NCBI GenBank assembly: GCA_947475445.1
Contig: CANJLC010000006.1
Coordinates: 62,001 to 126,000 of the forward strand
Length of the DNA: 64,000 nt
Source: Alphaproteobacteria bacterium
GTDB lineage: Bacteria > Pseudomonadota > Alphaproteobacteria > Micropepsales > Micropepsaceae
Reading direction: 5' to 3'
Translations under genes and position numbers: made by a program
The notes under the pieces: model-generated
Databases searched by the model: none
What the model was told of the DNA's origin: nothing
What the model saw: the letters and a program-made list of their open reading frames with translations, nothing else
Part shown: positions 1 to 12,246 of the stretch, piece by piece
Layout of the letters: every line of letters starts with the position of its first letter
How positions within the stretch are numbered: position 1 is the first letter of the stretch

Positions 1-148
1 GCTGTGCCGCCAGGTCGCCATCGTGAACAAGGGCCGCGTGGTGCGCGAAGGCACCAAGGACGAAATGGCCGGCGGCCCCGGCGGGCTGGAGAATGCCTAC
101 CTGGTCGCCACGGGCGCCGAGCCCGACCATGTCCCGGGGGCGGCGTGA
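1..148 (+). CDS. ABC exporter ATP-binding subunit, C-terminal end (partial)
   Basis: Only the last 48 codons are present, read from base 2 to a TGA at 146-148. The text VAIVNKGRVVREGTKDEM is typical of the stretch just after the H-loop in ABC-2 type exporter ATPases (CcmA/YadG-like), where the D-loop and switch regions are already past. The Walker motifs lie outside the window. Its stop codon overlaps the ATG of the permease by one base (TGATG), so the two are one operon and one transporter. The substrate cannot be told. Identification depends on the short tail plus the permease context. Confidence 0.75.
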   Translation, partial: LCRQVAIVNKGRVVREGTKDEMAGGPGGLENAYLVATGAEPDHVPGAA

Positions 149-915
149 TGGGTATCAACTGGATCGGTCTTTACACCATCATCCGGCGCGAGGTTTCGCG
201 CATGTGGCGCGTGCCGGTGCAGGCCTTTGTCGCGCCCTGGATATCGGCGCTGCTGTTCATCTTCATTTTCGGTTCCGTGGTGGGCGGGCGCATTGCCACC
301 ATCGGCGGCCATCGCTACCTGGAATTCGTGCTGCCGGGCATCTTGATGATGAACATCGTCAACGCCGCCTTCCTGCAATCCTCCTCCGCCATCTATTTCT
401 CGCGCTTTGTGCGCTTCGTGGAAGAAATCCTGGTCGCGCCCTTGTCCTATGCGGAAATGATCGCCGGCAGCCTGTCGGTGGTGGTGCTGCGCGCCAGCGT
501 CACCGGCGTCGGTATCCTCCTGATGGGCATCGCTTTTGGCGCCAGCTCCATCGAATCCTGGCCGCTGTTCATTTTCTGGATTGTCAGCGTTTCCACCGTG
601 TTCGGGCTTTTGGGCATCATCGTGGGCCTGTGGTCCAAGAATTTCGAACAGCTGAACATGCCAGTGGTGTTCTTCCTCACCCCGCTCTCCATGGTGGGCG
701 GCGTCTTCAACACGGTGGCGATGCTGCCGGAGTGGCTGCGCTGGATCGCCTGGGCCAATCCCTTCTTCTATTTCATCAACGGCGTGCGCGGCGCCATGAT
801 CGGCGTGGACGAAACCCCGCCCGGCCTGGGCGAGGGCCTGACGCTGCTGCTGCTGGTGGTGCTGGGCGGAACCGTGTGGCGCATGTATTCCAAGGGCTAT
901 GGCCTCAGGGAGTGA
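148..915 (+). CDS. ABC-2 type transporter permease (YadH/NodJ-like)
   Basis: This 255-residue inner-membrane protein has about six hydrophobic segments, the expected topology for an ABC-2 permease. Family-typical features are the amphipathic N-terminal helix (IIRREVSRMWRVPVQAF), the central stretch FSRFVRFVEEILVAPLS that contacts the ATPase, and the late WLRWIAWANPFFYFINGVR segment. The ATG at 148 is favoured because it overlaps the upstream ATPase stop; a longer in-frame reading from base 4 is only readthrough of the ATPase region. It forms the membrane half of an exporter with the partial ATPase. Members of this family move lipids, polysaccharides or drugs; nothing here decides the cargo. 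Confidence 0.88.
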   Translation: MGINWIGLYTIIRREVSRMWRVPVQAFVAPWISALLFIFIFGSVVGGRIATIGGHRYLEFVLPGILMMNIVNAAFLQSSSAIYFSRFVRFVEEILVAPLSYAEMIAGSLSVVVLRASVTGVGILLMGIAFGASSIESWPLFIFWIVSVSTVFGLLGIIVGLWSKNFEQLNMPVVFFLTPLSMVGGVFNTVAMLPEWLRWIAWANPFFYFINGVRGAMIGVDETPPGLGEGLTLLLLVVLGGTVWRMYSKGYGLRE

Positions 916-1039
916 AAGCACGCACGGCGCGTTGTTAAGGTTTGAGGTCTTCGCCGCGAACCGTTATCCTTCTGCTTCGACACCACAGAAACGCCCGATT
1001 TGCTTGCAAAAACGGTGCGGCCTGCAGCTTGGAGATTTC

Positions 1040-1558
1040 ATGATTCGCACTCTTGTCCTGGGTTCCCTGATTGCCCTTTGCGCAGCGTCTCCCGCATTGG
1101 CGGATTCGGCCACCCTGCTGGGCGTCTTCAAGAACTGGACCGCCTACCAGACCGGCAGCGGAAGTTCCCTGACCTGCTATGCCATGTCCCAGCCGCGCGC
1201 CATGCAGCCCAGGGGAGCCAAGCGCGGCCCCATCTACCTGATGGTGTCCGACTGGCCGTCGCGCCGGATCAAATCCGAGCCGCAGATCGTGCCGGGTTAT
1301 GGCTACAAGCCGGGCGGCGTGGTCACGCTGGGCATTGGCGGAGACCGTTTCAATTTCTTCTCCCGCAATGAAGGCACGGTCGGTTCCGCCTGGCTGCAGA
1401 ATTTGAACGACACCAAGGCGCTGATGGATGCCATGAGTTCGGGCGTGTCGGCGGTTGCCATCGGCACCTCGCAGCGCGGCACCCGCACCGTGGACACCTA
1501 TTCCCTGGCCGGCTTCATTGACGCCACCGCCAAGATCCATTCCGCCTGCAACATGTGA
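1040..1558 (+). CDS. IalB-family secreted protein (invasion associated locus B-like)
   Basis: The product is 172 residues with a clear signal peptide (hydrophobic core, likely cut after ALA at residue 21), so it is periplasmic. The body resembles alphaproteobacterial IalB-family proteins: an early Trp/Cys region ([16 protein letters not shown]), a [11 protein letters not shown] strand, and a late [13 protein letters not shown] segment. The ATG at 1040 is chosen over an in-frame upstream start at 899 because GGAG at 1031-1034 sits five bases before it and the signal peptide begins there. IalB proteins were first linked to erythrocyte invasion in Bartonella, but relatives occur in free-living species and their role is unknown. 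The stop overlaps rlmN by one base. Confidence 0.82.
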   Translation: MIRTLVLGSLIALCAASPALADSATLLGVFKNWTAYQTGSGSSLTCYAMSQPRAMQPRGAKRGPIYLMVSDWPSRRIKSEPQIVPGYGYKPGGVVTLGIGGDRFNFFSRNEGTVGSAWLQNLNDTKALMDAMSSGVSAVAIGTSQRGTRTVDTYSLAGFIDATAKIHSACNM

Positions 1559-2700
1559 TGGCGGATAAGGTATCCCTGATCGGCCTGGACAGGTCCGCAC
1601 TCGGCGCGGCGCTTGTGACCGCGGGATTCCCGGAAAAAGCCGTCAAGATGCGCGTGGGCCAGTTGTGGAACTGGATTTACGTGCATGGCGCGCGCGATTT
1701 CGGCCAGATGAGCAATTTGGCCAAGGGTTTCCGCGACACGATGGAGGCGCATTTCACGCTGGCGCGGCCCGAAATCGTCACCGAACAGATTTCCAATGAC
1801 GGCACCCGCAAATGGCTGCTGCGCACCGGCCCCGGCATCGAGTTTGAAACCGTCTATATCCCGGAAAAGGATCGCGGCACGCTGTGCGTTTCCAGCCAGG
1901 TCGGCTGCACGCTGACCTGCCGCTTCTGCCATACCGGCACCCAGAAGCTGGTGCGCAACCTGACCCCGGCGGAAATATTGGGGCAGGTGCTGATCGCCAA
2001 GGATGCGCTGGATGACTGGCCCTCGACGGCGCCGGGCCGCAGCGTCACGAATGTGGTGATGATGGGCATGGGCGAGCCGCTGTACAATTTCGACAATGTG
2101 AAGGCCGCGCTCAAGATCGTCACCGACGGCGACGCGCTGGCTTTGTCCAAGCGCCGCGTCACCCTGTCCACCGCCGGCGTGGTGCCGATGATTGAAAAAG
2201 CGGGGACCGAGATCGGTTCCGGCCTGGCCATTTCGCTGCATGCCGTGCGCGACGAACTGCGCGACCAGATCGTGCCCATCAACAAGAAATACCCCATCAA
2301 GGAATTGCTCGACGCCTGCCGCGCCTATCCCGGCGCTTCCAACGCGCGGCGCATCACGTTTGAATATGTGATGCTGAAGGATGTGAATGACAGCCTCGCC
2401 GATGCCCGCGCTTTGGTGAAATTGCTGGCGGGCATTCCCGCCAAGATCAACCTGATCCCGTTCAATGCCTGGCCCGGCGCGCCCTATGAATGCTCGGACT
2501 GGGCGCAGATCGAGAAATTCGCCGAGATCGTCAACAAGGCCGGCTACGCCAGCCCCGTGCGTACCCCGCGCGGACGCGACATCATGGCGGCCTGCGGCCA
2601 GCTCAAATCCGAAAGTGTGAAAGAGCGTGCCAGCACGCGGCTCGCCGCAGAAAAACTGGCAGACATGCAGTCGGGCCAACTCGCCCGGATGCCGCACTGA
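1558..2700 (+). CDS. rlmN: 23S rRNA/tRNA adenine C2-methyltransferase RlmN
   Basis: This 380-residue radical-SAM enzyme methylates C2 of A2503 in 23S rRNA and of A37 in some tRNAs, aiding translational fidelity. The cluster-binding motif C117-x3-C121-x2-C124 (CTLTCRFC) is intact. The two catalytic cysteines of the family also appear present: C110, seven residues before the cluster as in E. coli, and C346 in the C-terminal [10 protein letters not shown] segment. The ATG at 1558 overlaps the IalB-like stop (TGATG); a GTG one codon earlier is possible. The stop in turn overlaps the DUF2905 gene, so the three form one unit. Confidence 0.97.
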   Translation: MADKVSLIGLDRSALGAALVTAGFPEKAVKMRVGQLWNWIYVHGARDFGQMSNLAKGFRDTMEAHFTLARPEIVTEQISNDGTRKWLLRTGPGIEFETVYIPEKDRGTLCVSSQVGCTLTCRFCHTGTQKLVRNLTPAEILGQVLIAKDALDDWPSTAPGRSVTNVVMMGMGEPLYNFDNVKAALKIVTDGDALALSKRRVTLSTAGVVPMIEKAGTEIGSGLAISLHAVRDELRDQIVPINKKYPIKELLDACRAYPGASNARRITFEYVMLKDVNDSLADARALVKLLAGIPAKINLIPFNAWPGAPYECSDWAQIEKFAEIVNKAGYASPVRTPRGRDIMAACGQLKSESVKERASTRLAAEKLADMQSGQLARMPH

Positions 2701-2903
2701 TGCAGAAATTGCTCATTCTTGGCGGGCTGGCGTTGGTGGTGGCTGGGCTGTGCTGGCCCATGCTGTCGCGGCTGGGGCTGGGCCGGCTGCCGGGCGACAT
2801 CTCCATCCAGGGCGAGAATGGCGGCTTTTACTTCCCCATCATGACCTGCATTGTGGTTTCGGTGGTGCTGTCCCTCATTTTCTGGCTGGCCGGGCGCTTC
2901 TGA
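2700..2903 (+). CDS. DUF2905 small membrane protein
   Basis: A 67-residue protein with two predicted transmembrane segments (residues about 3-21 and 42-63) separated by a loop reading RLGLGRLPGDISIQGENG. The GRLPGDI text and the two-helix layout are the signature of DUF2905, a widespread family of unknown function. The ATG overlaps the rlmN stop by one base (TGATG), so translation is probably coupled. A longer in-frame reading beginning at 2490 lies inside rlmN and is not needed. Confidence 0.85.
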   Translation: MQKLLILGGLALVVAGLCWPMLSRLGLGRLPGDISIQGENGGFYFPIMTCIVVSVVLSLIFWLAGRF

Positions 2904-2962
2904 CCGGCTGGATTTTCAGCCTCAAATCCCTATAGTCCCGGCGATTTTGAGGGGTACGGGCC

Positions 2963-4195
<1,233 letters not shown>

Positions 4196-4203
4196 GCCTG
4201 GCC

Positions 4204-5037
4204 ATGAGCGCCAACGAAGACCAGATCAAATACTGGAACGAGGGCGCCGGCGAGAACTGGACACAACTTCAGGCCACCATGGACCGCAATCTGTCGGCGA
4301 TCCATGCGGTGCTGATGGACTTCGCCGCGCCCGCGCCAGGCATGGCGGTGCTCGATATCGGTTGCGGCACCGGCACCACCACTCTGGCACTGGCCGATCG
4401 CGTCGGCCCGGAAGGAAAGGTCACGGGGCTGGATATCTCGTCCCCCATGCTGGGTCTGGCAAAGCAGCGCGCCCAAGGCCAGCCGGCCGTAGATTTTGTC
4501 CTGGCGGATGCCTCGGCCGCGCAATTCCGTGGAGATTATGACCTGCTGTTTTCCCGCTTCGGGGTGATGTTCTTTGACGATCCGGTGGGCGCCTTCCGCA
4601 ACCTGCGCGGCGCCTTGAAGCCGGGTGGCCGGCTGGCCTTTGTCTGCTGGCGCACGCCGCCCGAAAACGCCTGGGCCTCGGCGCCCTTGAAGGCCGCCAA
4701 GCCCTTCCTGCCAGAAGTCCCGCCGCCCGATCCGCTGGCGCCCGGCCCTTTTGCCTTCGCCGATCCCGAACGCATCCGGGCCATTCTGGGCGAGGCCGGC
4801 TTTGCGGCCGTCCATATCGAAAAATTCGACGGCATCATGCCCATGGGCAATGACTTGGAATTGGCTTCCGCCCAGACCCTGCAGATCGGTCCCCTGTCCC
4901 GCCGGATCGGCGAGGCCGATGAGGCGGCGCGGGAGCACATCGTGAAAGCGGTGAGGGCCGCCCTTGGCGGGTTCATCGCGCCGGGCGGCGAGATCGCGCC
5001 ACCGGTCGCCTGCTGGCTGGTGGCCGCTAAGGCGTAG
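4204..5037 (+). CDS. Class I SAM-dependent methyltransferase
   Basis: A 277-residue soluble enzyme with a Rossmann methyltransferase core. Motif I is VLDIGCGTGTTT (about residues 51-62), the acidic end of strand beta-2 is LDIS, motif II lies in DLLFSRFGVMFFDD, and a post-core LKPGGRLAFVCWR strand follows. This arrangement is the Methyltransf_11/25 type seen in UbiE/UbiG-like and small-molecule methyltransferases. The substrate is not evident. It follows argG by eight bases and may be cotranscribed. Its 3' end overlaps the converging DUF4236 gene by 11 bases. Confidence 0.85.
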   Translation: MSANEDQIKYWNEGAGENWTQLQATMDRNLSAIHAVLMDFAAPAPGMAVLDIGCGTGTTTLALADRVGPEGKVTGLDISSPMLGLAKQRAQGQPAVDFVLADASAAQFRGDYDLLFSRFGVMFFDDPVGAFRNLRGALKPGGRLAFVCWRTPPENAWASAPLKAAKPFLPEVPPPDPLAPGPFAFADPERIRAILGEAGFAAVHIEKFDGIMPMGNDLELASAQTLQIGPLSRRIGEADEAAREHIVKAVRAALGGFIAPGGEIAPPVACWLVAAKA

Positions 5038-5632
5038 GCGGCGGATCCATTCCCAGTACTGAAGCCCGCATGTAACCGGTCAAGTTCCCATCGGTGACGG
5101 AAGCCCAGCCGTCGGCATCGATAGCCGTGACAGTGACCTTGGCCCCCTTCGACTCCTTCTTGAGAGTCTTGGCAGAAGCCTTTGCTTCGGCGCGTAAAAC
5201 CGATCCTGCCCGCCGCACATAGCGTGGTCCCGGCAGGGTGCCTTCATCGGCATGGCGCACGGCCGGGCGCTCGGCGGGGGTGGTGATGTTGGCAGGTGTC
5301 TTGATTGCCTGCGCAGCGGGTGCGGCCTGGCTTTGAACCACCGGCTGGGGCACAGCAGGGGCGATGAATTTCTGGATGTCGGCGCGGTGGCCATACGCCC
5401 ACCAGCCGATGCCCGCCACCACCATCAGGATGCCGGTGACGCTGCCCTTGCCGCCCAGCTTCTGCCGCCAGGACAGGCCGGTGCCGGGGATACCCGCATT
5501 GGTGGTGATGCCGTGCCGGCCGATATTCAGGTCGGCGCCCTTCGGCCCCACGCTGAGGGATGGCGTGGATTTGGACAGGTTGACCCGCACCCCCGGCAGC
5601 AGACGCAGCACCCGGTGGAAGCGCAGGCCCAT
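5027..5632 (-). CDS. DUF4236 plus SH3-like domain protein with one membrane segment
   Basis: The 201-residue product has three parts. Residues 1-55 match the DUF4236 pattern (MGLRFHRVLRLLPGVRVNLS, then SVGPKGADLNIGRHGITTN and GIPGTGLSW). Residues about 64-82 form one hydrophobic helix. After a Pro/Ala linker, residues about 130-201 look like a bacterial SH3 (SH3b) domain with a RAGSVLRAEAKASAKTL opening and a VTAIDADGWASV strand. SH3b domains often bind cell wall. The gene lies 75 bases beyond gyrB on the same strand, with a palindromic repeat between them. Function is unknown. Confidence 0.75.
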   Translation of the reverse strand: MGLRFHRVLRLLPGVRVNLSKSTPSLSVGPKGADLNIGRHGITTNAGIPGTGLSWRQKLGGKGSVTGILMVVAGIGWWAYGHRADIQKFIAPAVPQPVVQSQAAPAAQAIKTPANITTPAERPAVRHADEGTLPGPRYVRRAGSVLRAEAKASAKTLKKESKGAKVTVTAIDADGWASVTDGNLTGYMRASVLGMDPPPTP

Positions 5633-5640
5633 TACCTTGG

Positions 5641-5697
5641 GTCGCGCGGCCGGACGGAAAACCGGTTCGCTGCGCTCCCACTTTTCCTGGCCGCCGC
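5641..5697. repeat. RIME/REP-like palindromic intergenic element, copy A
   Basis: In the gap between gyrB and the DUF4236 gene, GCGGCC (5646-5651) pairs with GGCCGC (5689-5694), and GGAAAA (5656-5661) pairs with TTTTCC (5682-5687). The two stems are separated by a 4-versus-1 base internal loop and closed by a 20-base terminal loop. A second copy at 15507-15560 has the same flanks and the same 4/1 internal loop but a different inner stem, with both partners changed. That pattern indicates selection or mobility acting on the fold. It resembles palindromic mosaic elements of Rhizobiales (RIME); that family link is from memory. Confidence 0.7.
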
Positions 5698-5707
5698 TCC
5701 CATGGCT

Positions 5708-8128
<2,421 letters not shown>

Positions 8129-8147
8129 CTAATCCTGACGGGTAAAC

Positions 8148-9314
8148 TTATTTTTGTAGGAAGAACTGGCCGTTCTCGACCAGTAAGATTTCGGCGCGGG
8201 CGCCGGTGAAAAGCGATAGATCGGTGCCGGTCATCCAGGCCTGCGCGCCCAGATCGGCGATCTCCTCGAACAGGGCGGCGCGGCGCACCACATCCAGATG
8301 CGCGGCGATTTCATCCAGCAGCAGCAGCGGCGCCATGCCGTCACGGGCGTCGGCCAGTTCGCGGGCCTCGGCCAGCATGATGGAGATGAGAAGCGCCTTC
8401 TGCTCGCCGGTGGAACAGTCGCGCGCATCGGTGCGCTTGGCCGTGTGGCGGGCGGCCAGATCGGTGACATGCGGGCCCACGAGCGTGCGGCCGGCTTCGG
8501 CATCACGGATGCGGCTGGCGGCAAGGGCGCTGCGCAGGGCATCGGCGTTGTCGAATGTGTCGCCAGTCAGGGACAGGGATGCGGAGGGGAAGGCGCCCGC
8601 TTCACCGCGCGCGGTCAAGGCGCGGTTGAGGCGTTCCACCGTGGCAACGCGGCCCGCCGCCAGCACGATTCCGGCTTCCGCCATTTCATTCTCAAGCCCG
8701 TCCAGCCAGGCCGGGTCGCGCGGGCCATATTTCAGCAGCCTTGCGCGTTCGCGCATGGCGGTTTCATAGCGCGTGGCGGCGCGGGCATGGCCACTGTCAA
8801 AGCCCAGCACCAGCCGGTCGAGGAAGCGGCGGCGTCCACTGGCGCTTTCAATGAACAGCCGGTCCATGGCCGGCGTCAGCCAGATCATCTGCACGATATC
8901 GCCCAGGTCGGCGGAGCCCTTGGCTTCCACGCCATTGAGGCGCACATGGCGGCGCTCGCCGCCGCCGGGGCCGACCGTCAGCCCGGTGCCGATTTCGTAA
9001 GGCGTGTCGCCGCGCGTGACCGTGGCGGCCACGGCCCAGAGCGCATCGTTCTGCGAGATCGGGCCCTTGCGCACATGCTCGCCCAGTTTGGAACCGCGCA
9101 GGCCTCGTCCGGGCGCCAGCAGCGAAATGGCGTCCAGGATATTGGTCTTGCCCGCGCCATTGGGGCCCGCCAGCACCACGGGCGCCCCGGCAATGGCCAG
9201 CTCGCCCACGGCATAGGAGCGGAAATTGGTCAGCCGCAGCCGCGTCACCGCCAGTTTTGCAATGGCGGATGGTTCCCCGGAGGGGCGCGTTTGCGGCGAG
9301 GACGCCAAACTCAA
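8148..9314 (-). CDS. recF: DNA replication and repair protein RecF
   Basis: A 388-residue SMC-like ATPase that binds gapped DNA and helps RecO/RecR load RecA. The Walker A sequence GPNGAGKTNILDAISLL lies about residues 50-66 and the late LLLLDEIAAHLD block is Walker B plus D-loop. The Walker A is preceded by the expected RLTNFRSYAVGEL beta strands. The reading frame opens with TTG at 9314, which overlaps the dnaN stop by four bases (TTGA); a GTG about 22 codons later is an alternative because RecF normally starts closer to RLTNF. Partner RecO is encoded at 59759. Confidence 0.93.
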   Translation of the reverse strand: MSLASSPQTRPSGEPSAIAKLAVTRLRLTNFRSYAVGELAIAGAPVVLAGPNGAGKTNILDAISLLAPGRGLRGSKLGEHVRKGPISQNDALWAVAATVTRGDTPYEIGTGLTVGPGGGERRHVRLNGVEAKGSADLGDIVQMIWLTPAMDRLFIESASGRRRFLDRLVLGFDSGHARAATRYETAMRERARLLKYGPRDPAWLDGLENEMAEAGIVLAAGRVATVERLNRALTARGEAGAFPSASLSLTGDTFDNADALRSALAASRIRDAEAGRTLVGPHVTDLAARHTAKRTDARDCSTGEQKALLISIMLAEARELADARDGMAPLLLLDEIAAHLDVVRRAALFEEIADLGAQAWMTGTDLSLFTGARAEILLVENGQFFLQK

Positions 9315-10432
9315 ACCCGGAGCGGCATGAGGACGTAGAGGGTCCGGGGATCCTCGGCGTCTTCGATGATGGCGGGCGATCCCGCATCCGACAGCAGGAA
9401 GCGCACTTCCTTGCCCTCGATCTGGCCGGTGATGTCCAGCAAATAGCGGGCGTTGAAACCGATCTCGATGGGCGTGGCGCGATAGGTCGCCCCCACATCT
9501 TCCGTGGCGGTGCCGCTTTCCGGGTTCACCACCGACAGCGTGACCTTGTCCTTGCCGATGTTGAGTTTCACGGCGCGGGTCTTGTCGGCGCTGATGGTGG
9601 AAACGCGGTCCACGCTTTGCGAGAATTCGCGCGCTTCCAGCGCCAGCGACTTGTCGTTGCCGGAGGGAATGACCCGTTCATAGGGCGGGAAATTGCCGTC
9701 AATCAGCTTGGAGGTCAGTTCCACGCCGTTGAAGCCGAACTGGATCTTGGTGTCCGAGAGCGAGATTTCGATGGCGCCTTCCGCATCGTCCAGCAGCTTG
9801 CGCAGTTCGCCCACCGTCTTCCTGGGAATGATCACGCCGGGCATCTGTTCGGCCCCGGCGGGAAGCTCCAGTTCGTAACGTGCCAGGCGGTGGCCGTCGG
9901 TGGCCACGGCCCGCATCACCGGCGGCTTGGAATCCTTGGCGGCATGGACATAGATGCCGTTGAGGTAATAGCGGGTTTCTTCCGTCGAGATGGCGAAGCG
10001 CGTCTTGTCGATGATGCGCTTGAGGTCGTCTGCCGCCAGCCGGAAACGGTGGGGCAGGGCGCCCGCCGCCATGGCGGGGAAATCATCCTTGGGCAGGCAG
10101 GCCAGCTCGAAGCGCGAGGAGCCGGCGCTGACGGCCAGGCGGCCGCCTTCGCTGGACAGGAGTTCGACCTGCACCTGGGCGCCGTCCGGCAGCTTGCGGA
10201 CAATGTCGTAAAGCATGTGGGCGGGCGCGGTGGCGAAGCCGCCCCGCAGGACATCGGAGGGAATGGACTCCACGATCTCGATGTCCAGGTCGGTGGCGGT
10301 GAGCTTCAGCGCGCTCTTGCCGGCTTCCAGCATCACATTGGACAGGATGGGGATGGTGTTGCGGCGTTCGACAACACTCTGCACATGGGAAAGCGCCTTC
10401 AGGAAAGCGCCGCGTTCAACATTGATCTTCAT
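9311..10432 (-). CDS. dnaN: DNA polymerase III beta subunit (sliding clamp)
   Basis: The 373-residue clamp has the usual three repeated domains. It opens with MKINVERGAFLKALSHVQSV and ends with the canonical LMPLRV tail. The ATG at 10432 is the natural start; an upstream in-frame extension to 10651 would run through the dnaA terminator and is rejected. The gene is separated from dnaA by 252 bases holding an intrinsic terminator, so it probably has its own promoter, although no strong consensus was seen. The stop overlaps the recF start. Confidence 0.97.
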   Translation of the reverse strand: MKINVERGAFLKALSHVQSVVERRNTIPILSNVMLEAGKSALKLTATDLDIEIVESIPSDVLRGGFATAPAHMLYDIVRKLPDGAQVQVELLSSEGGRLAVSAGSSRFELACLPKDDFPAMAAGALPHRFRLAADDLKRIIDKTRFAISTEETRYYLNGIYVHAAKDSKPPVMRAVATDGHRLARYELELPAGAEQMPGVIIPRKTVGELRKLLDDAEGAIEISLSDTKIQFGFNGVELTSKLIDGNFPPYERVIPSGNDKSLALEAREFSQSVDRVSTISADKTRAVKLNIGKDKVTLSVVNPESGTATEDVGATYRATPIEIGFNARYLLDITGQIEGKEVRFLLSDAGSPAIIEDAEDPRTLYVLMPLRV

Positions 10433-10613
10433 CGCTATGATGCCGTTCTGTTGCTGCCAAAACCCGGTTTCCAGGCCACGGCCCCTTCTTTTTTGACAAA
10501 GAAGGCGCGCCCGAAAACGCCCCATTTTCTTGTGTTTTGGAATGGCCTTTCGGGATGCGAAACCGGCCCCAAGACTCAAGTGAAGGACCATACCAAAAGG
10601 GGCCGCAAAGGGC

Positions 10614-10643
10614 AAAAAAAACGCGGCCGGAGCCGCGTTTTTC
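10614..10643 (-). terminator. Intrinsic terminator after dnaA
   Basis: A seven-base stem ACGCGGC/GCCGCGT (10621-10627 with 10632-10638) with a four-base loop is flanked by an A-run (10614-10620) and a T-run (10639-10642). On the minus strand this is a GC hairpin followed by seven U, 46 bases after the dnaA stop. The flanking runs make it potentially bidirectional. Confidence 0.85.
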
Positions 10644-10683
10644 TGTCCCAATTTCAGGCCGGAATCCGGGCTTTCTGGAACCC

Positions 10684-12132
10684 CTAAAGCTCACCCCGCC
10701 TTTGGAGCATCTGGCTGAGGAAATCGACCTCCTGGCGGAACAGGGGGTCTCCTTCGATCAGGGACTCGATGCGGCGGCAGGCATGCAGCACGGTGGTGTG
10801 GTCGCGGCCACCGAAACGCCGGCCGATTTCCGGCAGGGAGCGGCTGGTCAGCTTCCTCGACAGGTACATGGCCACCTGGCGGGGGCGGGCGACGCGGCGG
10901 GCGCGCTGGGGCGAATGGAAGTCCTTCACGTCCAGCTTGTAGAATTCGGCCGTCTTCCTCTGGATGTCCTCGATCGAGGTCTTGGCGCCGGGGCTGGTGC
11001 GCAGGCCCACCGCTTCCTCGGCGGTTTCCAGCGTCACCGGCTTCTTGGTGAGGTCGGCATAGGTCGCCAGCTTGGTGAAAACGCCGATCAGCTCGCGCGG
11101 GGAGGCGTCGTCCAGGTCGGCGATGCGTTCCAGCACATTTTCCGGCAGCACCACTTCGGGCTTGTGGCGGGTGAATTCCGTGGCCCGCGCCCGCACGATG
11201 GCCAGGCGCGTTTCGCGGTCCGGCTTGTCCAGGCCGATGCAAAGACCGCCTGCCAGGCGCGATTTGACGTCGGCGCCAAGGCCTTCCAGCGCTTGCGGCG
11301 CGCGGTCGGCGGCAATCACCACCCGGCGGCGCAGGTCGGCAAAGGCGTTGACGGTGTAGAGGAATTCCGACGCCGTGGCGGTGGAGCGGCAGATATGCTG
11401 CAAATCGTCGATAATCAGCACTTCGGCGGTGCGCAGCTCTTCCTTGAAGGCCAGCGTGTCCTTGCGATAGAGCGCGCCCAGGAAATGGCGCATGAAATCC
11501 TCGGCCCGCAGGAACAGCGTGCGCTTGCCGCGCTTGCGGAATTCCAGCGCCGCGGCATTCAAAAGATGGGTCTTGCCGAATCCGAATCCGCCATGGATGT
11601 AGAGCAGGGGAATGTCGCTCTGCTGGCCTTCGGCGAAGGCGCGTGCCGCGCCATGGCCAAATTCATTGGCCGGGCCGGGAATGAAGCTGTCAAAGGTCTG
11701 CTGCGGATGCAGCATGCGCGTCCAGAGGCCCTTGGCGCTGTCTTCCTCGCCGGTTCCGGCGCGCGGCGGCAGGTAGGAAACATTGCTGGCAGGCATGTCG
11801 GCGGGCGGGATATCGCGCAGCGCGTTGCCGCCGATGCTGGGCGGGGTGGCGGCCATCACGATGGACAGCGAGACCGGCTCGGCGCCTTCGGCGCGGAAGG
11901 CGCGTTCGATGCGGGCGACATAATGGTTGGCGACCCAGTTGCGCACGAAAGGCTTGGTGGCGCCGATCTTCAGCTCGTCCCTGTCGCTGGATTCCAGGCT
12001 CAGCGGCCCGATCCAGGCCTCGAATACCGGATCTCCCAGCTCGCGCCGCAGCCGGTCCCGTACCGCAACCCATGCTGCCGGCCAGTCAGGCCGGTTCGGT
12101 TTGCCCGTCAAATGTCCCATTCTATTACCCAT
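10684..12132 (-). CDS. dnaA: Chromosomal replication initiator DnaA
   Basis: A 482-residue AAA+ initiator. Residues 1-90 form domain I and about 91-140 the variable linker. The AAA+ core has Walker A GGFGFGKTHL (181-190), Walker B LIIDDLQ and the SRLAGGL sensor region. The C-terminal DNA-binding domain carries SLPEIGRRFGGRDHTTVLHA, the DnaA signature. GFGKTHL is the form known in Caulobacter DnaA. The usual TQEEFFHT stretch after Walker B reads STATASEFLYT, a divergent version. Start is ATG at 12132; ATG at 12120 is also possible. Only 114 bases separate it from the rhodanese stop, so that gap should hold its promoter. Confidence 0.96.
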   Translation of the reverse strand: MGNRMGHLTGKPNRPDWPAAWVAVRDRLRRELGDPVFEAWIGPLSLESSDRDELKIGATKPFVRNWVANHYVARIERAFRAEGAEPVSLSIVMAATPPSIGGNALRDIPPADMPASNVSYLPPRAGTGEEDSAKGLWTRMLHPQQTFDSFIPGPANEFGHGAARAFAEGQQSDIPLLYIHGGFGFGKTHLLNAAALEFRKRGKRTLFLRAEDFMRHFLGALYRKDTLAFKEELRTAEVLIIDDLQHICRSTATASEFLYTVNAFADLRRRVVIAADRAPQALEGLGADVKSRLAGGLCIGLDKPDRETRLAIVRARATEFTRHKPEVVLPENVLERIADLDDASPRELIGVFTKLATYADLTKKPVTLETAEEAVGLRTSPGAKTSIEDIQRKTAEFYKLDVKDFHSPQRARRVARPRQVAMYLSRKLTSRSLPEIGRRFGGRDHTTVLHACRRIESLIEGDPLFRQEVDFLSQMLQRRGEL

Positions 12133-12246
12133 ATGTCGCGGCCCGAATTCGGCGCCGTTGTTTGCTCGTCGGCGCGCTATTGCGCGTCCGTATGTCTTTT
12201 TGGCCGTGTCAGCCGTTAGGCTTTCCTCGTCGCATGCAAATTCCTC

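Noticed and set aside
9257-10687. A 476-codon frame antisense to dnaN
   Set aside because: Shadow of dnaN that also runs across the dnaA terminator; no conserved motif.
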